The notes: a model not told the origin generated them from the sequence alone. 64,000 nt of DNA from Meridianimaribacter flavus (GCF_004366715.1 NZ_SOQZ01000002.1:62001-126000); one strand, 5' to 3'; numbered from the stretch's first letter, positions 8,041 to 16,800 are shown. Numbers and translations are program-made.

Positions 8041-8479
8041 AATTAGACTCCAGTTCAATACTATGTGTGGCAAATCCACTTCCAGTATTATTTTCAGCCA
8101 TTCCTTTTATTACACCATTTCCTGAAAAGTCAGCATTAAATTTAATTATAGCAATCGATTTGGCAATTAAGCCGCTAGTCGAATTTTCAATGTTCAAAAT
8201 TTCCATATTACCAGATTCTATAGTCCATATAAATTCGGTATCAATAGGGTTGTCATTTTTTGAGTAAAAAGTTGTTACAAATTTTATGATTTCATTAGGT
8301 AGAGCAAAATCAGTTCCATCTACACATATTGATGCTAATGTGTTTGTTTCTATTGCTATTTCACAATCGGTTACATCTTTTAAGTTTCCAATTGTAGGTT
8401 CGGTATCATCATCATTTGAACAAGATGTTACAATTACGACAAGAACAAGTAATACCGAATAGATAGTTTGTTTATTCAT
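8039..8479 (-). CDS. Lipoprotein with possible Ig/PKD-like domain
   Basis: The 146-residue protein has a signal peptide and lipobox (VIVTSCSNDDD); acidic residues right after the lipid-anchor cysteine resemble the Bacteroidota lipoprotein export signal for surface exposure. The mature part is beta-rich (FIWTIESGNMEILN, GLIAKSIAIIKFNADFSGNGVIKGMAEN), as in PKD- or Ig-like folds, but the family is not recognised. It is the last gene of the array. A truncated attC-like site follows it, and no R' boundary is visible before it, so it may not be a complete cassette. Confidence 0.65.
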   Translation of the reverse strand: MNKQTIYSVLLVLVVIVTSCSNDDDTEPTIGNLKDVTDCEIAIETNTLASICVDGTDFALPNEIIKFVTTFYSKNDNPIDTEFIWTIESGNMEILNIENSTSGLIAKSIAIIKFNADFSGNGVIKGMAENNTGSGFATHSIELESN

Positions 8480-8608
8480 AATATTTCATTTTTTAATTAA
8501 TGTGTTTTCTTAATAGTCTCTATAAACCTTAAAAGGTTGCTTCAAAATATCTTAAATTCTTTCGGTTTGGTTTCTGAACGTAGTTATATTTCCTGTAAAT
8601 AAATTTAG

Positions 8609-8634
8609 TAGAGTAGTAGGATAGCTTTATTTTT
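8609..8634. repeat. 26-bp direct repeat, copy 2 (in ung promoter)
   Basis: Second copy of the repeat at 8015-8040. It includes most of the -7 region used here by ung. The two copies bracket the 8039-8479 lipoprotein gene and its upstream region. Confidence 0.8.
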
Positions 8635-8635
8635 G
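8628..8635 (+). promoter_or_regulatory. Putative -7 box of ung
   Basis: TATTTTTG fits the Bacteroidota -7 consensus TAnnTTTG and lies 18 nt before the ung ATG. No convincing -33 TTTG was found at the usual distance. Confidence 0.5.
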
Positions 8636-8653
8636 TGATACACGCAATACATT

Positions 8654-9319
8654 ATGGACGTTAATATACACCCAAGCTGGAAACCCTATTTACAAGAAGA
8701 ATTTAACAAACCGTATTTTTCTGAGTTGGTTAGTTTTGTAAAAGATGCTTACGCTACAAGTACGTGTTATCCTCCTGCTAAGCAAATATTTTCTGCATTT
8801 GAGCATTGTACTTTTAACGAAGTGAGAGTAGTTATTATAGGTCAAGACCCTTATCATGGTCCAGGACAAGCTAACGGATTGTGTTTTTCGGTTAACGATG
8901 GTATTCCGCATCCACCATCATTAATTAATATTTTTAAAGAAATTGAAACTGATGTCAATACGCCTTATCCTAAAAGTGGTAATCTTGAACGTTGGGCAAA
9001 ACAAGGTGTGCTGCTTTTAAATGCGACTTTAACAGTTAAAGCACATACAGCAGGAAGTCATCAAAAAAAAGGTTGGGAAACGTTTACTGATGCTGTAATA
9101 CAAAGCATAAGTAAAGAAAAAGAGAATGTGGTTTTTTTACTTTGGGGAGGGTTTGCTAAAAAGAAAGCGTCGCTAATTGATAAGACCAAGCATCATATAC
9201 TTACATCAGGACATCCTTCGCCATTAAGCGCAAATAGAGGGTATTGGTTTGGTAACAAACACTTTAGTAAAACTAACTCCCTGTTGGAGCAAGTTGGGTT
9301 TGTTCCAATTGTTTGGTAA
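8654..9319 (+). CDS. ung: Uracil-DNA glycosylase, family 1
   Basis: The 221-residue protein has all family-1 UDG motifs: GQDPYHGPGQANGLCFSV (catalytic water-activating Asp65), LLLNATLTV in the middle, and HPSPLSANRG near the C-terminus (catalytic His and minor-groove loop). It removes uracil from DNA to start base excision repair in the cytoplasm. Length is normal. The ATG at 8654 sits 18 nt after a -7 box. A short minus-strand gene overlaps its last 47 bp. Confidence 0.97.
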   Translation: MDVNIHPSWKPYLQEEFNKPYFSELVSFVKDAYATSTCYPPAKQIFSAFEHCTFNEVRVVIIGQDPYHGPGQANGLCFSVNDGIPHPPSLINIFKEIETDVNTPYPKSGNLERWAKQGVLLLNATLTVKAHTAGSHQKKGWETFTDAVIQSISKEKENVVFLLWGGFAKKKASLIDKTKHHILTSGHPSPLSANRGYWFGNKHFSKTNSLLEQVGFVPIVW

Positions 9320-9458
9320 CCACTTTTGGCTCTCTAAAGTCTCTAACAACTTTTCTTTTGGATTGTGCTTTTTTAGTCGTTTTGTTGCAGCTAAAGAATA
9401 GCAATAAGAAGTTAACAGCAACTAGAAAAAATAGCAATAAAGTAATTTTCATAATCAT
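9273..9458 (-). CDS. Small membrane protein or lipoprotein overlapping ung 3' end
   Basis: The 61-residue ORF starts MIMKITLLLFFLVAVNFLLLFFSCNKTTKK: one hydrophobic helix followed by a cysteine and a very basic tail. A plus-strand overlap of 47 bp with ung affects only the C-terminus. A good -7 box lies at 9511-9504. The alternative ORF at 9224-9421 in another frame lacks these features. No family is recognised; the hydrophobic segment and promoter support a real gene, but its small size leaves doubt. Confidence 0.45.
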   Translation of the reverse strand: MIMKITLLLFFLVAVNFLLLFFSCNKTTKKAQSKRKVVRDFREPKVVTKQLEQTQLAPTGS

Positions 9459-9503
9459 AGAATCAACGGTTTAGTCAAGCATTTAACTTGGTTTGGGTAT
9501 GGG

Positions 9504-9511
9504 CAAATGTA
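9504..9511 (-). promoter_or_regulatory. Putative -7 box of small membrane gene
   Basis: TACATTTG on the minus strand fits TAnnTTTG exactly and lies about 45 nt before the ATG at 9458. No good -33 element was found. Confidence 0.4.
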
Positions 9512-9622
9512 AGTAAAATTTTAATATATAGAAAGTTACGTACAAAAAATGCCAAAAAATAACACTTAAGTAATATAAGTTTAACCTTTAACTATATAAC
9601 AAGTTTAGTAGCGATTTCCCTA

Positions 9623-10483
9623 CTACAATTTGTAAACTATTTCGGGATATTGAAGTTTTTTATCGATAATATTCAATTCAAACAGCTTGTTTTGAACATT
9701 AGTTATTGTTGATTTATCTATGTTTTCTTGAGACCATTCGGTTAAATTTAACCATTCTTGTACGTCTTCAAGTTTTTGGTCGTATCTGTTAGAAATGGTT
9801 TTATCAATACTAGGTATGCTCTTAAAATCAGAAGTTGTATTGTTTATAATGTCTAAGATGGTATTTAACTCCTCTAGATTATTCTCAATAAATTCATCTC
9901 TTACTGCTATAACAAAACAAGGCCATGGTGTTGGGCAATTATCTACACGTCTAAACACACCTTTATCCACTATGGGTTTAGTGGTAAATTTTTCCCACAT
10001 AAAGTAATCTGCTTTACCGTCAACCAAACCTTCAACAGCACCATCAAGATTTTTAACGACCTCAAAATTTAGATCTTCTTCTAAATTCCAATCGTTATTT
10101 TGTGCATTGATATAAGCCATTAAGTGCGACCCAGAACCATATCTGCTAATTGCTGCTTTTGTGCCTTTTAAATCGTTAATAGATGTGTATTTAGAATCAT
10201 TAGCTACGTGGATTCCCCAAATTAAAGGCGATTGCACAAACACCTGAACTATTTTACTAGGGTTACCTTCAACAATATCTTTAACGATACCTTCAGTTAA
10301 AATAACTGCCATGTCAATATCACCATTACGAAGTGCTTTACACATTGAACCTGTACCACCATAATAGTCTTTCCAACGTAGATTAATCCCTTCGTCTTTG
10401 TATTCACCATTTTTTAAAGTTAAATACCAAGCAAGGTTAAAATGCTCTGGTACACCTCCAATTTTTACGTTCTTCATATTCAA
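9623..10483 (-). CDS. Cytosolic PBP2-fold (Ca3427/NMT1-like) substrate-binding protein
   Basis: The 286-residue protein has the type 2 periplasmic-binding-protein fold: KIGGVPEHFNLAWYLTLKNG at the start, GGTGSMCKALRNGDIDMAVILTEG, then DLKGTKAAISRYGSGSHLMAY. It has no signal peptide, so it should act in the cytoplasm rather than as a transporter partner. Relatives of the NMT1/THI5 fold include pyrimidine-synthesis enzymes as well as ligand-binding proteins. It overlaps the phosphorylase gene by 4 bp, so the two are co-translated. This suggests a nucleoside or pyrimidine-related ligand, but that is inference from context. Confidence 0.75.
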   Translation of the reverse strand: MNMKNVKIGGVPEHFNLAWYLTLKNGEYKDEGINLRWKDYYGGTGSMCKALRNGDIDMAVILTEGIVKDIVEGNPSKIVQVFVQSPLIWGIHVANDSKYTSINDLKGTKAAISRYGSGSHLMAYINAQNNDWNLEEDLNFEVVKNLDGAVEGLVDGKADYFMWEKFTTKPIVDKGVFRRVDNCPTPWPCFVIAVRDEFIENNLEELNTILDIINNTTSDFKSIPSIDKTISNRYDQKLEDVQEWLNLTEWSQENIDKSTITNVQNKLFELNIIDKKLQYPEIVYKL

Positions 10484-11349
10484 TCTGTAAGTTTGTTAAG
10501 CGTGTAAAGAATTAAATCGTCTACAATTGCTTTTGGGTCTTCACTAAACGTTCCTGATGCTCTGTTTGCTATTATGGCATTCATGGATAATGCTTTATGA
10601 CCTAATAATTTTGCTAAACCGTAAATTCCTGCGGTTTCCATTTCAAGGTTAGTAATGGCTTTTCCTTGATAATTAAACGATGCTAATTTATCATTTAATT
10701 TTGGGTCTTGAACAGGCAACCTTAACACACGTCCTTGTGGTCCATAAAATCCAACATTGGTTGCTGTAAACCCTTGTGCTGTTTGTGATGAGCTTAGTTT
10801 GTTGTAAAGTGCTTGGTCACAAGACACAATGTAAGGTCTTGATTTATGTTTAAACCAATCTAAATGTTGTATTAATGCTTCAGAAATTTCAGGATATTGC
10901 ACATGTTCGCTTTCGTAAAAATGTAATAAACTGTCAAAACCTGCAGCATATTCACTTATTAAAAACGAATCGGTAGGAATTTCTTTTTGGATAGAACCAG
11001 AAGTCCCTATTCTAACAATATTTAACGAAGTAAGGTCTTGTTTTACTTCGCGTTTATCAAAATCGATATTTACCAAAGCATCTAGCTCGTTAAATACAAT
11101 ATCAATATTATCAGTACCAATTCCTGTTGAAATTACTGTAATACGTTTGTTTTTATAAGTTCCTGTTTGGGTGTGAAACTCCCGTTTTTTAGTTTGAAAT
11201 TCAATAGTGTCAAAATGTTTAGTAACACTATCAACTCTATCAGGATCACCAACAGTAATAATAGTATCAGAAATATGTTCTGGTCGTAAATTTAAATGGT
11301 AAATACTACCATCAGGATTTAAGATAAGTTCAGACGCTTTAATAGGCAT
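10480..11349 (-). CDS. Nucleoside phosphorylase (uridine phosphorylase type)
   Basis: The 289-residue protein has PNP/UDP family 1 motifs: ITVGDPDRV near residue 31, TISTGIGTDNIDIVFNEL-type phosphate/nucleoside-binding segment near 75-95, RIGTSGSIQ near 113, and NLEMETAGIYGLAKLLGHK near 235. It should split a nucleoside with phosphate into base and ribose-1-phosphate in salvage. The exact substrate is not set by sequence alone. It overlaps its neighbours on both sides (4 and 11 bp), so it belongs to a tight operon running from 12606 to 9623. Confidence 0.88.
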   Translation of the reverse strand: MPIKASELILNPDGSIYHLNLRPEHISDTIITVGDPDRVDSVTKHFDTIEFQTKKREFHTQTGTYKNKRITVISTGIGTDNIDIVFNELDALVNIDFDKREVKQDLTSLNIVRIGTSGSIQKEIPTDSFLISEYAAGFDSLLHFYESEHVQYPEISEALIQHLDWFKHKSRPYIVSCDQALYNKLSSSQTAQGFTATNVGFYGPQGRVLRLPVQDPKLNDKLASFNYQGKAITNLEMETAGIYGLAKLLGHKALSMNAIIANRASGTFSEDPKAIVDDLILYTLNKLTD

Positions 11350-12274
11350 TTATTGGTGTTTTAATAAGTTTGTTTTGTTGTTTACTAAACTGAAAATCCA
11401 ATCTATTTACTCCACCATAGTAAATGTTATTGTTTATTTCAGATGAATAATTAGTAGTATTTAATAAGGCTTCATGACCTTTTCTATTTAAAGAAATATG
11501 TTGCTCTTCTTCGTTGAAGAATATGGAAAGTTTATCAATTAATCGGTTAATTTGAATATCTCCAAACCCAAAATAGCCTTGATAATTTAGGGTATAACCT
11601 AAAAGATGATGTCTAGATTTTATATCGTTATCTCTCACAATAGCTAAAATATTATGCTCTAAAACACTCAGACCACTTTTTGAATCAGGAAAACGTTCTA
11701 AATGCGCTTTTAAGCAATTGCTTAAATATTTAAACGATGATTTTTTGGTGATGTAAGGCTTTAATAGGTTGTGGTCTTTACCACAATAGGTTTTCCATAC
11801 AGTTGTTGCCAAATCTAAATCCTCTTCAGAAAGCTTTATTTTATTTTTATAGTGGTTTAAAAGCTGGCTTTGTGTAAGCTCTGGCAATCCTTTGAGGCTT
11901 TTTTCGCCTTCAATTCTACCAGAACACACTAAATACACAGGAAGATTAATTTGTTTTTGTTTGATTAAGCTTATTACAGCAACAAGGTTGATATGGCAGA
12001 ATAAATCGTATTCAAACCAAAGGACAATTTCTTTGTAGGTATCAGCATTATTAAGCTTGTTGATGTCTTCAAAGAATTTTTCATCATGAAAATCTAGATT
12101 ATACACATCGTTAAAAAAGTCTTTTCTGATTTTTAAATACTCTTTAGCATCAATACGCTCAGTAGTTGGACCTTCACAAAGCATTTCATCCCAAGTTAAA
12201 ATATCACCTTGTATTGAGAGTTCTAATAACCTTTCGGTTAGGCTATCTCCATTTGTAATATGCAATGTTTCCAT
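11339..12274 (-). CDS. DUF1835 domain-containing protein
   Basis: The 311-residue protein begins LHITNGDSLTERLLELSIQGDILTWDEMLCEGP, the characteristic start of DUF1835, and continues with LWFEYDLFCHINLVAVISLI. The C-terminal part (about 185-300) fits the helical DUF3658-like companion domain. No enzyme activity is established for the family. It sits between a SUI1-type factor (2-bp gap) and a nucleoside phosphorylase (11-bp overlap). Confidence 0.8.
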   Translation of the reverse strand: METLHITNGDSLTERLLELSIQGDILTWDEMLCEGPTTERIDAKEYLKIRKDFFNDVYNLDFHDEKFFEDINKLNNADTYKEIVLWFEYDLFCHINLVAVISLIKQKQINLPVYLVCSGRIEGEKSLKGLPELTQSQLLNHYKNKIKLSEEDLDLATTVWKTYCGKDHNLLKPYITKKSSFKYLSNCLKAHLERFPDSKSGLSVLEHNILAIVRDNDIKSRHHLLGYTLNYQGYFGFGDIQINRLIDKLSIFFNEEEQHISLNRKGHEALLNTTNYSSEINNNIYYGGVNRLDFQFSKQQNKLIKTPINAY

Positions 12275-12276
12275 AA

Positions 12277-12606
12277 TTATCCGCCTACACGTTTTACAGC
12301 AAATCCCTTGTCTTTAAGTATTTGCATTATTTTATCTCTATAGTCGCCTTGAATAATGATTTTATCATCTTTAAAACTTCCACCAACACTCAATTTGGTT
12401 TTAAGTTCTTTTGCAAGTGCTTTAAAATCTTCGGTAGCTCCTGTATAACCTTCTAAGATAGTAATAGGTTTACCTTTTCGCTTTTCGTATTTACAAATTA
12501 TAGGATCGTCCTGCATCCATAGTCCATCTGCATCGTCATTGATGTCATCAGACGCTTCTGGGACATGGTCTGGAAAAAGGTTTTTAAGCTGGTCTTGTAA
12601 GTCCAT
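12277..12606 (-). CDS. SUI1/YciH-type translation initiation factor
   Basis: The 109-residue protein has an acidic N-terminal linker and a C-terminal SUI1 fold: KGKPITILEGYTG, LAKELKTKLSVGGSFKDDKIIIQGDYRDKIMQIL. Bacterial YciH homologues are eIF1-like and influence start-site fidelity. It is the first gene of the operon with DUF1835 and the phosphorylase, with a 2-bp gap to the next gene. Confidence 0.9.
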   Translation of the reverse strand: MDLQDQLKNLFPDHVPEASDDINDDADGLWMQDDPIICKYEKRKGKPITILEGYTGATEDFKALAKELKTKLSVGGSFKDDKIIIQGDYRDKIMQILKDKGFAVKRVGG

Positions 12607-12634
12607 TTATTAATTTTCAGTACGCAGTTGTTGG

Positions 12635-13585
12635 TTATTTTTTAATTAAACCTAGTTCAACTAAACGCTCATGAAGGAATTCACCTGCTGAGATATCATC
12701 ATACAGTTTTGGATGGTCTTCGTCAATACAACTCTCCAATACGTCTAATCGCATTTCACTTACAGGATGCATAAAAAATGGAATAGAATAACGTGATGTT
12801 CCCCAAAGTTCTTTTGGTGGATTGATAACTCTATGGATAGTAGATTTTAATTTGTTGTTAGTGTGACGCGACAACATATCTCCAACGTTAATCATTAATT
12901 CATCAGGTTCTGCAATGGCGTCAATCCATTCACCTTTATGATTTTGTACTTGTAGTCCTCGTCCTTGAGCTCCCATTAATAACGTAATAAGGTTAATATC
13001 ACCATGAGCAGCAGCTCTAACAGCTTCTTTTGGCTCTTCTTTAATAGGAGGATAGTGGATAGGTCTTAAAATAGAATTTCCGTTGTGGATGTATTGGTCA
13101 AAATAGGTTTCTTCTAAATCTAAATGAAGTGCAAGTGCTCTTAAGACATATCTAGCTGTTTTTTCAAGCATTCTATAGGTTTCTTTACCTATTTCGTTGA
13201 ATTTAGGTAATTCTTCTACAGTCACATTACTTGGATATTCTTCTTCAAGTTTCGGATTGTCTTCAACATATTGTCCAAAATGCCAAAACTCTTTTAAGTC
13301 ACCTTCTTTTTTTCCTTTAGCACTTTCTTTACCAAAAGACACATAACCTCTTTGGCCTCCAATTCCAGGAATTTCATATTTCTGTTTAGTGTCAACTGGC
13401 AAGTCAAAAAAGTTTTTTACTTCTTTATATAGGTTGTCAACTAGTTTATCATCTAAAAAATGACCTTTCAATGCTACAAAGCCTATTTCTTCATAAGCCT
13501 TACCAATTTCTTTAATAAATTTTTGTTTTCTATCAGGATCTCCAGAAATAAAATCTTCGAGATTTACACTAGGTATTGAATTCAT
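12635..13585 (-). CDS. Isopenicillin N synthase-family 2-oxoglutarate/Fe(II) oxygenase
   Basis: I start the gene at the ATG at 13585 (MNSIPSVNLEDF); the longer frame to 13630 adds a hydrophobic leader unlike the family. The 316-residue protein has the DIOX_N domain, then the jelly-roll with HGD (H194, D196) and a second His at about 251 as iron ligands, and RYSIPFF (RxS) for 2-oxoglutarate at about 262. Ligands appear complete, so an active enzyme is likely. The substrate is unknown. It lies 28 bp upstream of the SUI1 gene in the same direction. Confidence 0.88.
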   Translation of the reverse strand: MNSIPSVNLEDFISGDPDRKQKFIKEIGKAYEEIGFVALKGHFLDDKLVDNLYKEVKNFFDLPVDTKQKYEIPGIGGQRGYVSFGKESAKGKKEGDLKEFWHFGQYVEDNPKLEEEYPSNVTVEELPKFNEIGKETYRMLEKTARYVLRALALHLDLEETYFDQYIHNGNSILRPIHYPPIKEEPKEAVRAAAHGDINLITLLMGAQGRGLQVQNHKGEWIDAIAEPDELMINVGDMLSRHTNNKLKSTIHRVINPPKELWGTSRYSIPFFMHPVSEMRLDVLESCIDEDHPKLYDDISAGEFLHERLVELGLIKK

Positions 13586-13702
13586 TGTTTGTATTTTTAA
13601 GTAGTAATAATACAAAAATAACGAAAACATCGCTAAAATTTCACTTCTTTGATAGCTTGTTAAAAAAAATCCTGCTTAGATATAAATCTTTCAATTTTTA
13701 GT

Positions 13703-13710
13703 TACTTTTG
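13703..13710 (+). promoter_or_regulatory. Putative -7 box of the E1 fusion gene
   Basis: TACTTTTG fits TAnnTTTG and lies 8 nt before the ATG at 13719, which implies a very short leader. A second in-frame ATG at 13734 (M6) would give a more usual leader. Confidence 0.4.
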
Positions 13711-13718
13711 AAATACGA

Positions 13719-15734
13719 ATGAAAAATGACAAAATGCTAACTTCATCAAAAAGCAATATTACTTACGACAAAAAGAATTTAGACTCTAAAATACTTTTAC
13801 AACTTTACGCTAACATGCTAAAACCACGCATGGTAGAAGAAAAAATGCTTATCCTTTTACGACAAGGTAAAATTTCAAAGTGGTTTTCAGGAATTGGACA
13901 AGAAGCTATTTCTGTTGGTGTTACAATGGCTCTTAACAAAGAAGAGTATATTTTACCAATGCATAGAAATTTAGGTGTATTTACAACCCGAAAAGTACCT
14001 TTAAACAGATTGTTTAGCCAATGGCAAGGTAAAGCCAATGGTTTTACTAAAGGAAGAGATAGGTCGTTTCACTTTGGAACGCAAGAGTATAATATTGTAG
14101 GGATGATTTCGCATTTAGGTCCTCAACTAGGAGTTGCAGATGGTATTGCACTTGCAAGCGTACTGAAACACAAAAACCAAGTAACAGCAGTATTTACTGG
14201 TGAAGGCGGAACTAGCGAAGGTGATTTTCATGAAGCTTTAAATGTAGCTTCTGTGTGGCACTTGCCTGTTATTTTTTGTATCGAAAATAATGGTTACGGA
14301 CTTTCAACTCCAACAGACGAGCAATACAACTGTAAAGATTTAGCAGATAGAGGTAAAGGCTACGGAATGGAGTCGTTTATTATAGACGGAAACAATGTTG
14401 TTGATGTTTATAGTAAAATTTCAAAGCTAGCTGAAAGCATAAGAAAACGACCAAGACCAATTTTAGTGGAATTTAAAACCTTTAGAATGCGTGGTCATGA
14501 AGAAGCTAGTGGTACAAAGTATGTTCCTGAGCAATTAATGACTGAATGGGCTAAAAAAGATCCTGTACGAAATTTTGAAGTTTACTTAAAGGAACAAAAA
14601 ATACTTACTGAAAAAGAGGATACTATTTTACGTGATAATATCCTTAACGAAATAAACGAAAACTTACAGTTAGCTTACGATGAAGAAGAGATTACTCCAA
14701 ACGTAACTAATGAGTTAAATGATTTATTTAAACCTTTTAATTATCAAGAAGTTAATCCAAGCAGCAAAACTAATGAGTTGCGATTTATTGATGCTATTTC
14801 TGAAGGTTTAAAACAGTCTATGCAACGCCATAAAGATTTAGTAATTATGGGTCAGGACATTGCTGAATATGGTGGTGTTTTTAAAATTACTGAAGGCTTC
14901 GTAGAAGAGTTTGGAAACGACAGAGTAAGAAATACGCCTATTTGTGAATCAGCAATTGTTGAAGCAGGAATGGGACTGTCTATTGCAGGTATGAAAGCAG
15001 TTGTAGAGATGCAGTTTGCTGATTTTGTTAGTTCTGGATTTAACCCAATAGTTAATTATTTAGCTAAATCGTATTACCGTTGGAACCAAAATGCCGATGT
15101 TGTTGTAAGAATGCCTTGTGGTGCTGGTGTTGCTGCTGGTCCTTTCCACTCGCAAACCAATGAAGCTTGGTTTACAAAAACACCAGGTTTAAAAGTAGTA
15201 TATCCAGCGTTTCCTTATGATGCCAAAGGTTTATTAGCTACAGCAATTAACGACCCAAATCCTGTGTTGTATTTTGAGCACAAAGCTTTGTACAGAAGCA
15301 TACGACAAGATGTTCCTAAAGATTACTACACACTACCATTTGGTAAAGCGTCATTGCTAAAAGAAGGAAATGCGGTAACCATAATTACTTATGGAGCAGG
15401 AGTACATTGGGCTTTAGAAGCTCTAGACAAGAATCCTGATATACAAGCAGATTTGTTAGATTTAAGAACATTACAGCCTTTAGATACTGAAGCTATATTT
15501 AATTCGGTTAGAAAAACAGGAAAGGCCATTATCTTACAAGAAGATTCGCTATTTGGTGGAATAGCAAGTGATATTTCAGCACTAATAATGGAAGAGTGTT
15601 TTGAGGCTTTAGATGCTCCTGTTAAACGAGTTGCGAGCTTAGAAACACCAATACCTTTTGTAAAGCAATTGGAAGATCAGTACTTAGCTAAAGGTAGATT
15701 CGAAACGGTTTTAAAAGAGTTGCTTGAGTATTAA
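13719..15734 (+). CDS. Fused E1 alpha/beta of 2-oxoacid (branched-chain) dehydrogenase
   Basis: The 671-residue protein joins both E1 subunits. The alpha part (about 20-330) has the thiamine diphosphate motif GEGGTSEGDFHEALN...ENNGYG near 165-200. The beta part (about 345-671) opens with LRFIDAISEGLKQSM and contains MGQDIAEYGGVFKITEGF and the transketolase pyrimidine and C-terminal domains. It should decarboxylate a 2-oxoacid, probably a branched-chain one, and pass the acyl group to a lipoyl E2, which is not in the window. The fusion is common in Bacteroidota. M1 at 13719 or M6 at 13734 could be the start. Confidence 0.92.
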   Translation: MKNDKMLTSSKSNITYDKKNLDSKILLQLYANMLKPRMVEEKMLILLRQGKISKWFSGIGQEAISVGVTMALNKEEYILPMHRNLGVFTTRKVPLNRLFSQWQGKANGFTKGRDRSFHFGTQEYNIVGMISHLGPQLGVADGIALASVLKHKNQVTAVFTGEGGTSEGDFHEALNVASVWHLPVIFCIENNGYGLSTPTDEQYNCKDLADRGKGYGMESFIIDGNNVVDVYSKISKLAESIRKRPRPILVEFKTFRMRGHEEASGTKYVPEQLMTEWAKKDPVRNFEVYLKEQKILTEKEDTILRDNILNEINENLQLAYDEEEITPNVTNELNDLFKPFNYQEVNPSSKTNELRFIDAISEGLKQSMQRHKDLVIMGQDIAEYGGVFKITEGFVEEFGNDRVRNTPICESAIVEAGMGLSIAGMKAVVEMQFADFVSSGFNPIVNYLAKSYYRWNQNADVVVRMPCGAGVAAGPFHSQTNEAWFTKTPGLKVVYPAFPYDAKGLLATAINDPNPVLYFEHKALYRSIRQDVPKDYYTLPFGKASLLKEGNAVTIITYGAGVHWALEALDKNPDIQADLLDLRTLQPLDTEAIFNSVRKTGKAIILQEDSLFGGIASDISALIMEECFEALDAPVKRVASLETPIPFVKQLEDQYLAKGRFETVLKELLEY

Positions 15735-15761
15735 CATCCTTTTTGTTGTATCTTAGTCATT

Positions 15762-16205
15762 ATGATGCAACAAAATACCTTTAAGTTATTCTGTGTTTTT
15801 TGTGTGATTTTCTGTTTGTCTTGCAATGAAAAGGAAGTTGCTACTCACGAATGGAAAACACTCAAAGTAACAGCTACAGCTTATAATTCTTTTGAGTATC
15901 AAACCAACACCAATCCACATATTACTGCTTTTGGAGATAGTCTAAAACCAGGTTATAAATACATTGCTGTTTCAAGAGATTTGTTAGCTTTAGGGTTGGA
16001 GCACAATACACCTGTTACCATCGAAGGTCTTGACGGATTGTATCTTGTAAAAGACAAAATGAACCGTCGTTGGCGCAACAGGATTGATATTTACATGGGA
16101 ACAGATGTAAAAGCTGCCAAAGAATGGGGACGAAAAAAAGTAACTATTAACTATCAGGTTGAAATAGAAAAAGATTCTATTTCGTCACAGCCTCTGAAAG
16201 AATAA
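15762..16205 (+). CDS. 3D-domain lipoprotein (MltA-like cell-wall domain)
   Basis: The 147-residue protein has a lipoprotein signal (CVIFCLSCNEK). The mature part is a 3D domain: VTATAYN, AFGDSLKPGYKYIAVSRDLLALGLEHNTPVTI in pieces, then KDKMNRRWRNRIDIYMGTD, with the conserved aspartates at GD, KDK and RIDIY. 3D domains form the double-psi beta-barrel of MltA-type lytic transglycosylases, so a peptidoglycan role is likely. It follows the E1 gene by 27 bp, and its 3' end overlaps exbD by 29 bp in convergent orientation. Confidence 0.85.
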   Translation: MMQQNTFKLFCVFCVIFCLSCNEKEVATHEWKTLKVTATAYNSFEYQTNTNPHITAFGDSLKPGYKYIAVSRDLLALGLEHNTPVTIEGLDGLYLVKDKMNRRWRNRIDIYMGTDVKAAKEWGRKKVTINYQVEIEKDSISSQPLKE

Positions 16206-16737
16206 AAGGGTACGCTTTTTTCACTGCTGCAATATCTTCATCAGTTGCTGTTATTGCAGTTTTACCTAATACATCTTTTGTATACAATTCTCTTAATTCA
16301 TAATAAGCTTTAGTAAGTTCATCTTGTACTGAAATGTAAAAATTATAAGAGGTAAGCTTATCATTCTGCAAAGAAATTACAGCTTTTTTAGGGTTGTCAG
16401 ATAAAAATGATAGTCGTTTTCCGTTGCAATACGTACAACTATCATCTCCATTATTATCTAAAAATGATTTAGCAATATCTTTTAGTTCTGGTAAAGTAAC
16501 TAACTCATCTTCAATAAAGATTTCGTCTTTACTGTTTAAAACAATCCTTAAAATGTTTCGTTCGTTAATGGGTTCGCTGCATTCAGTGTTTGGCGGACAA
16601 GGCTTGGGCAATTTTCGGTTAATACCTTTATCCATTGATATGGTTGTGGTTACCAAAAAGAAAATTAATAGTAAAAATGCGATGTCTGCCATAGAACCAG
16701 CATTTACTTGTGGTGAATTGTGTCTTGAAGTTCTCAT
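16177..16737 (-). CDS. exbD: ExbD/TolR family biopolymer transport protein
   Basis: The 186-residue protein starts with SPQVNAGSMADIAFLLLIFFLVTTTI, the typical ExbD N-terminus with the membrane helix and the conserved Asp needed for proton use. The periplasmic part has an unusual two pairs of cysteines (CPPNTEC and CTYC). It should work with an ExbB and TonB, but neither is next to it. The start at 16737 is 64 bp after a hairpin terminator in the same direction. Confidence 0.88.
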   Translation of the reverse strand: MRTSRHNSPQVNAGSMADIAFLLLIFFLVTTTISMDKGINRKLPKPCPPNTECSEPINERNILRIVLNSKDEIFIEDELVTLPELKDIAKSFLDNNGDDSCTYCNGKRLSFLSDNPKKAVISLQNDKLTSYNFYISVQDELTKAYYELRELYTKDVLGKTAITATDEDIAAVKKAYPFILSEAVTK

Positions 16738-16800
16738 AATAAAAGGATTAGAAGTTTCACTAGTCCTCTCAAAAACAATACCATAAAATTTTGTTAAAAA

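Noticed and set aside
9224-9421. 65-residue minus-strand ORF overlapping ung
   Set aside because: It overlaps ung by 96 bp and lacks the hydrophobic helix that the other frame (9273-9458) has.
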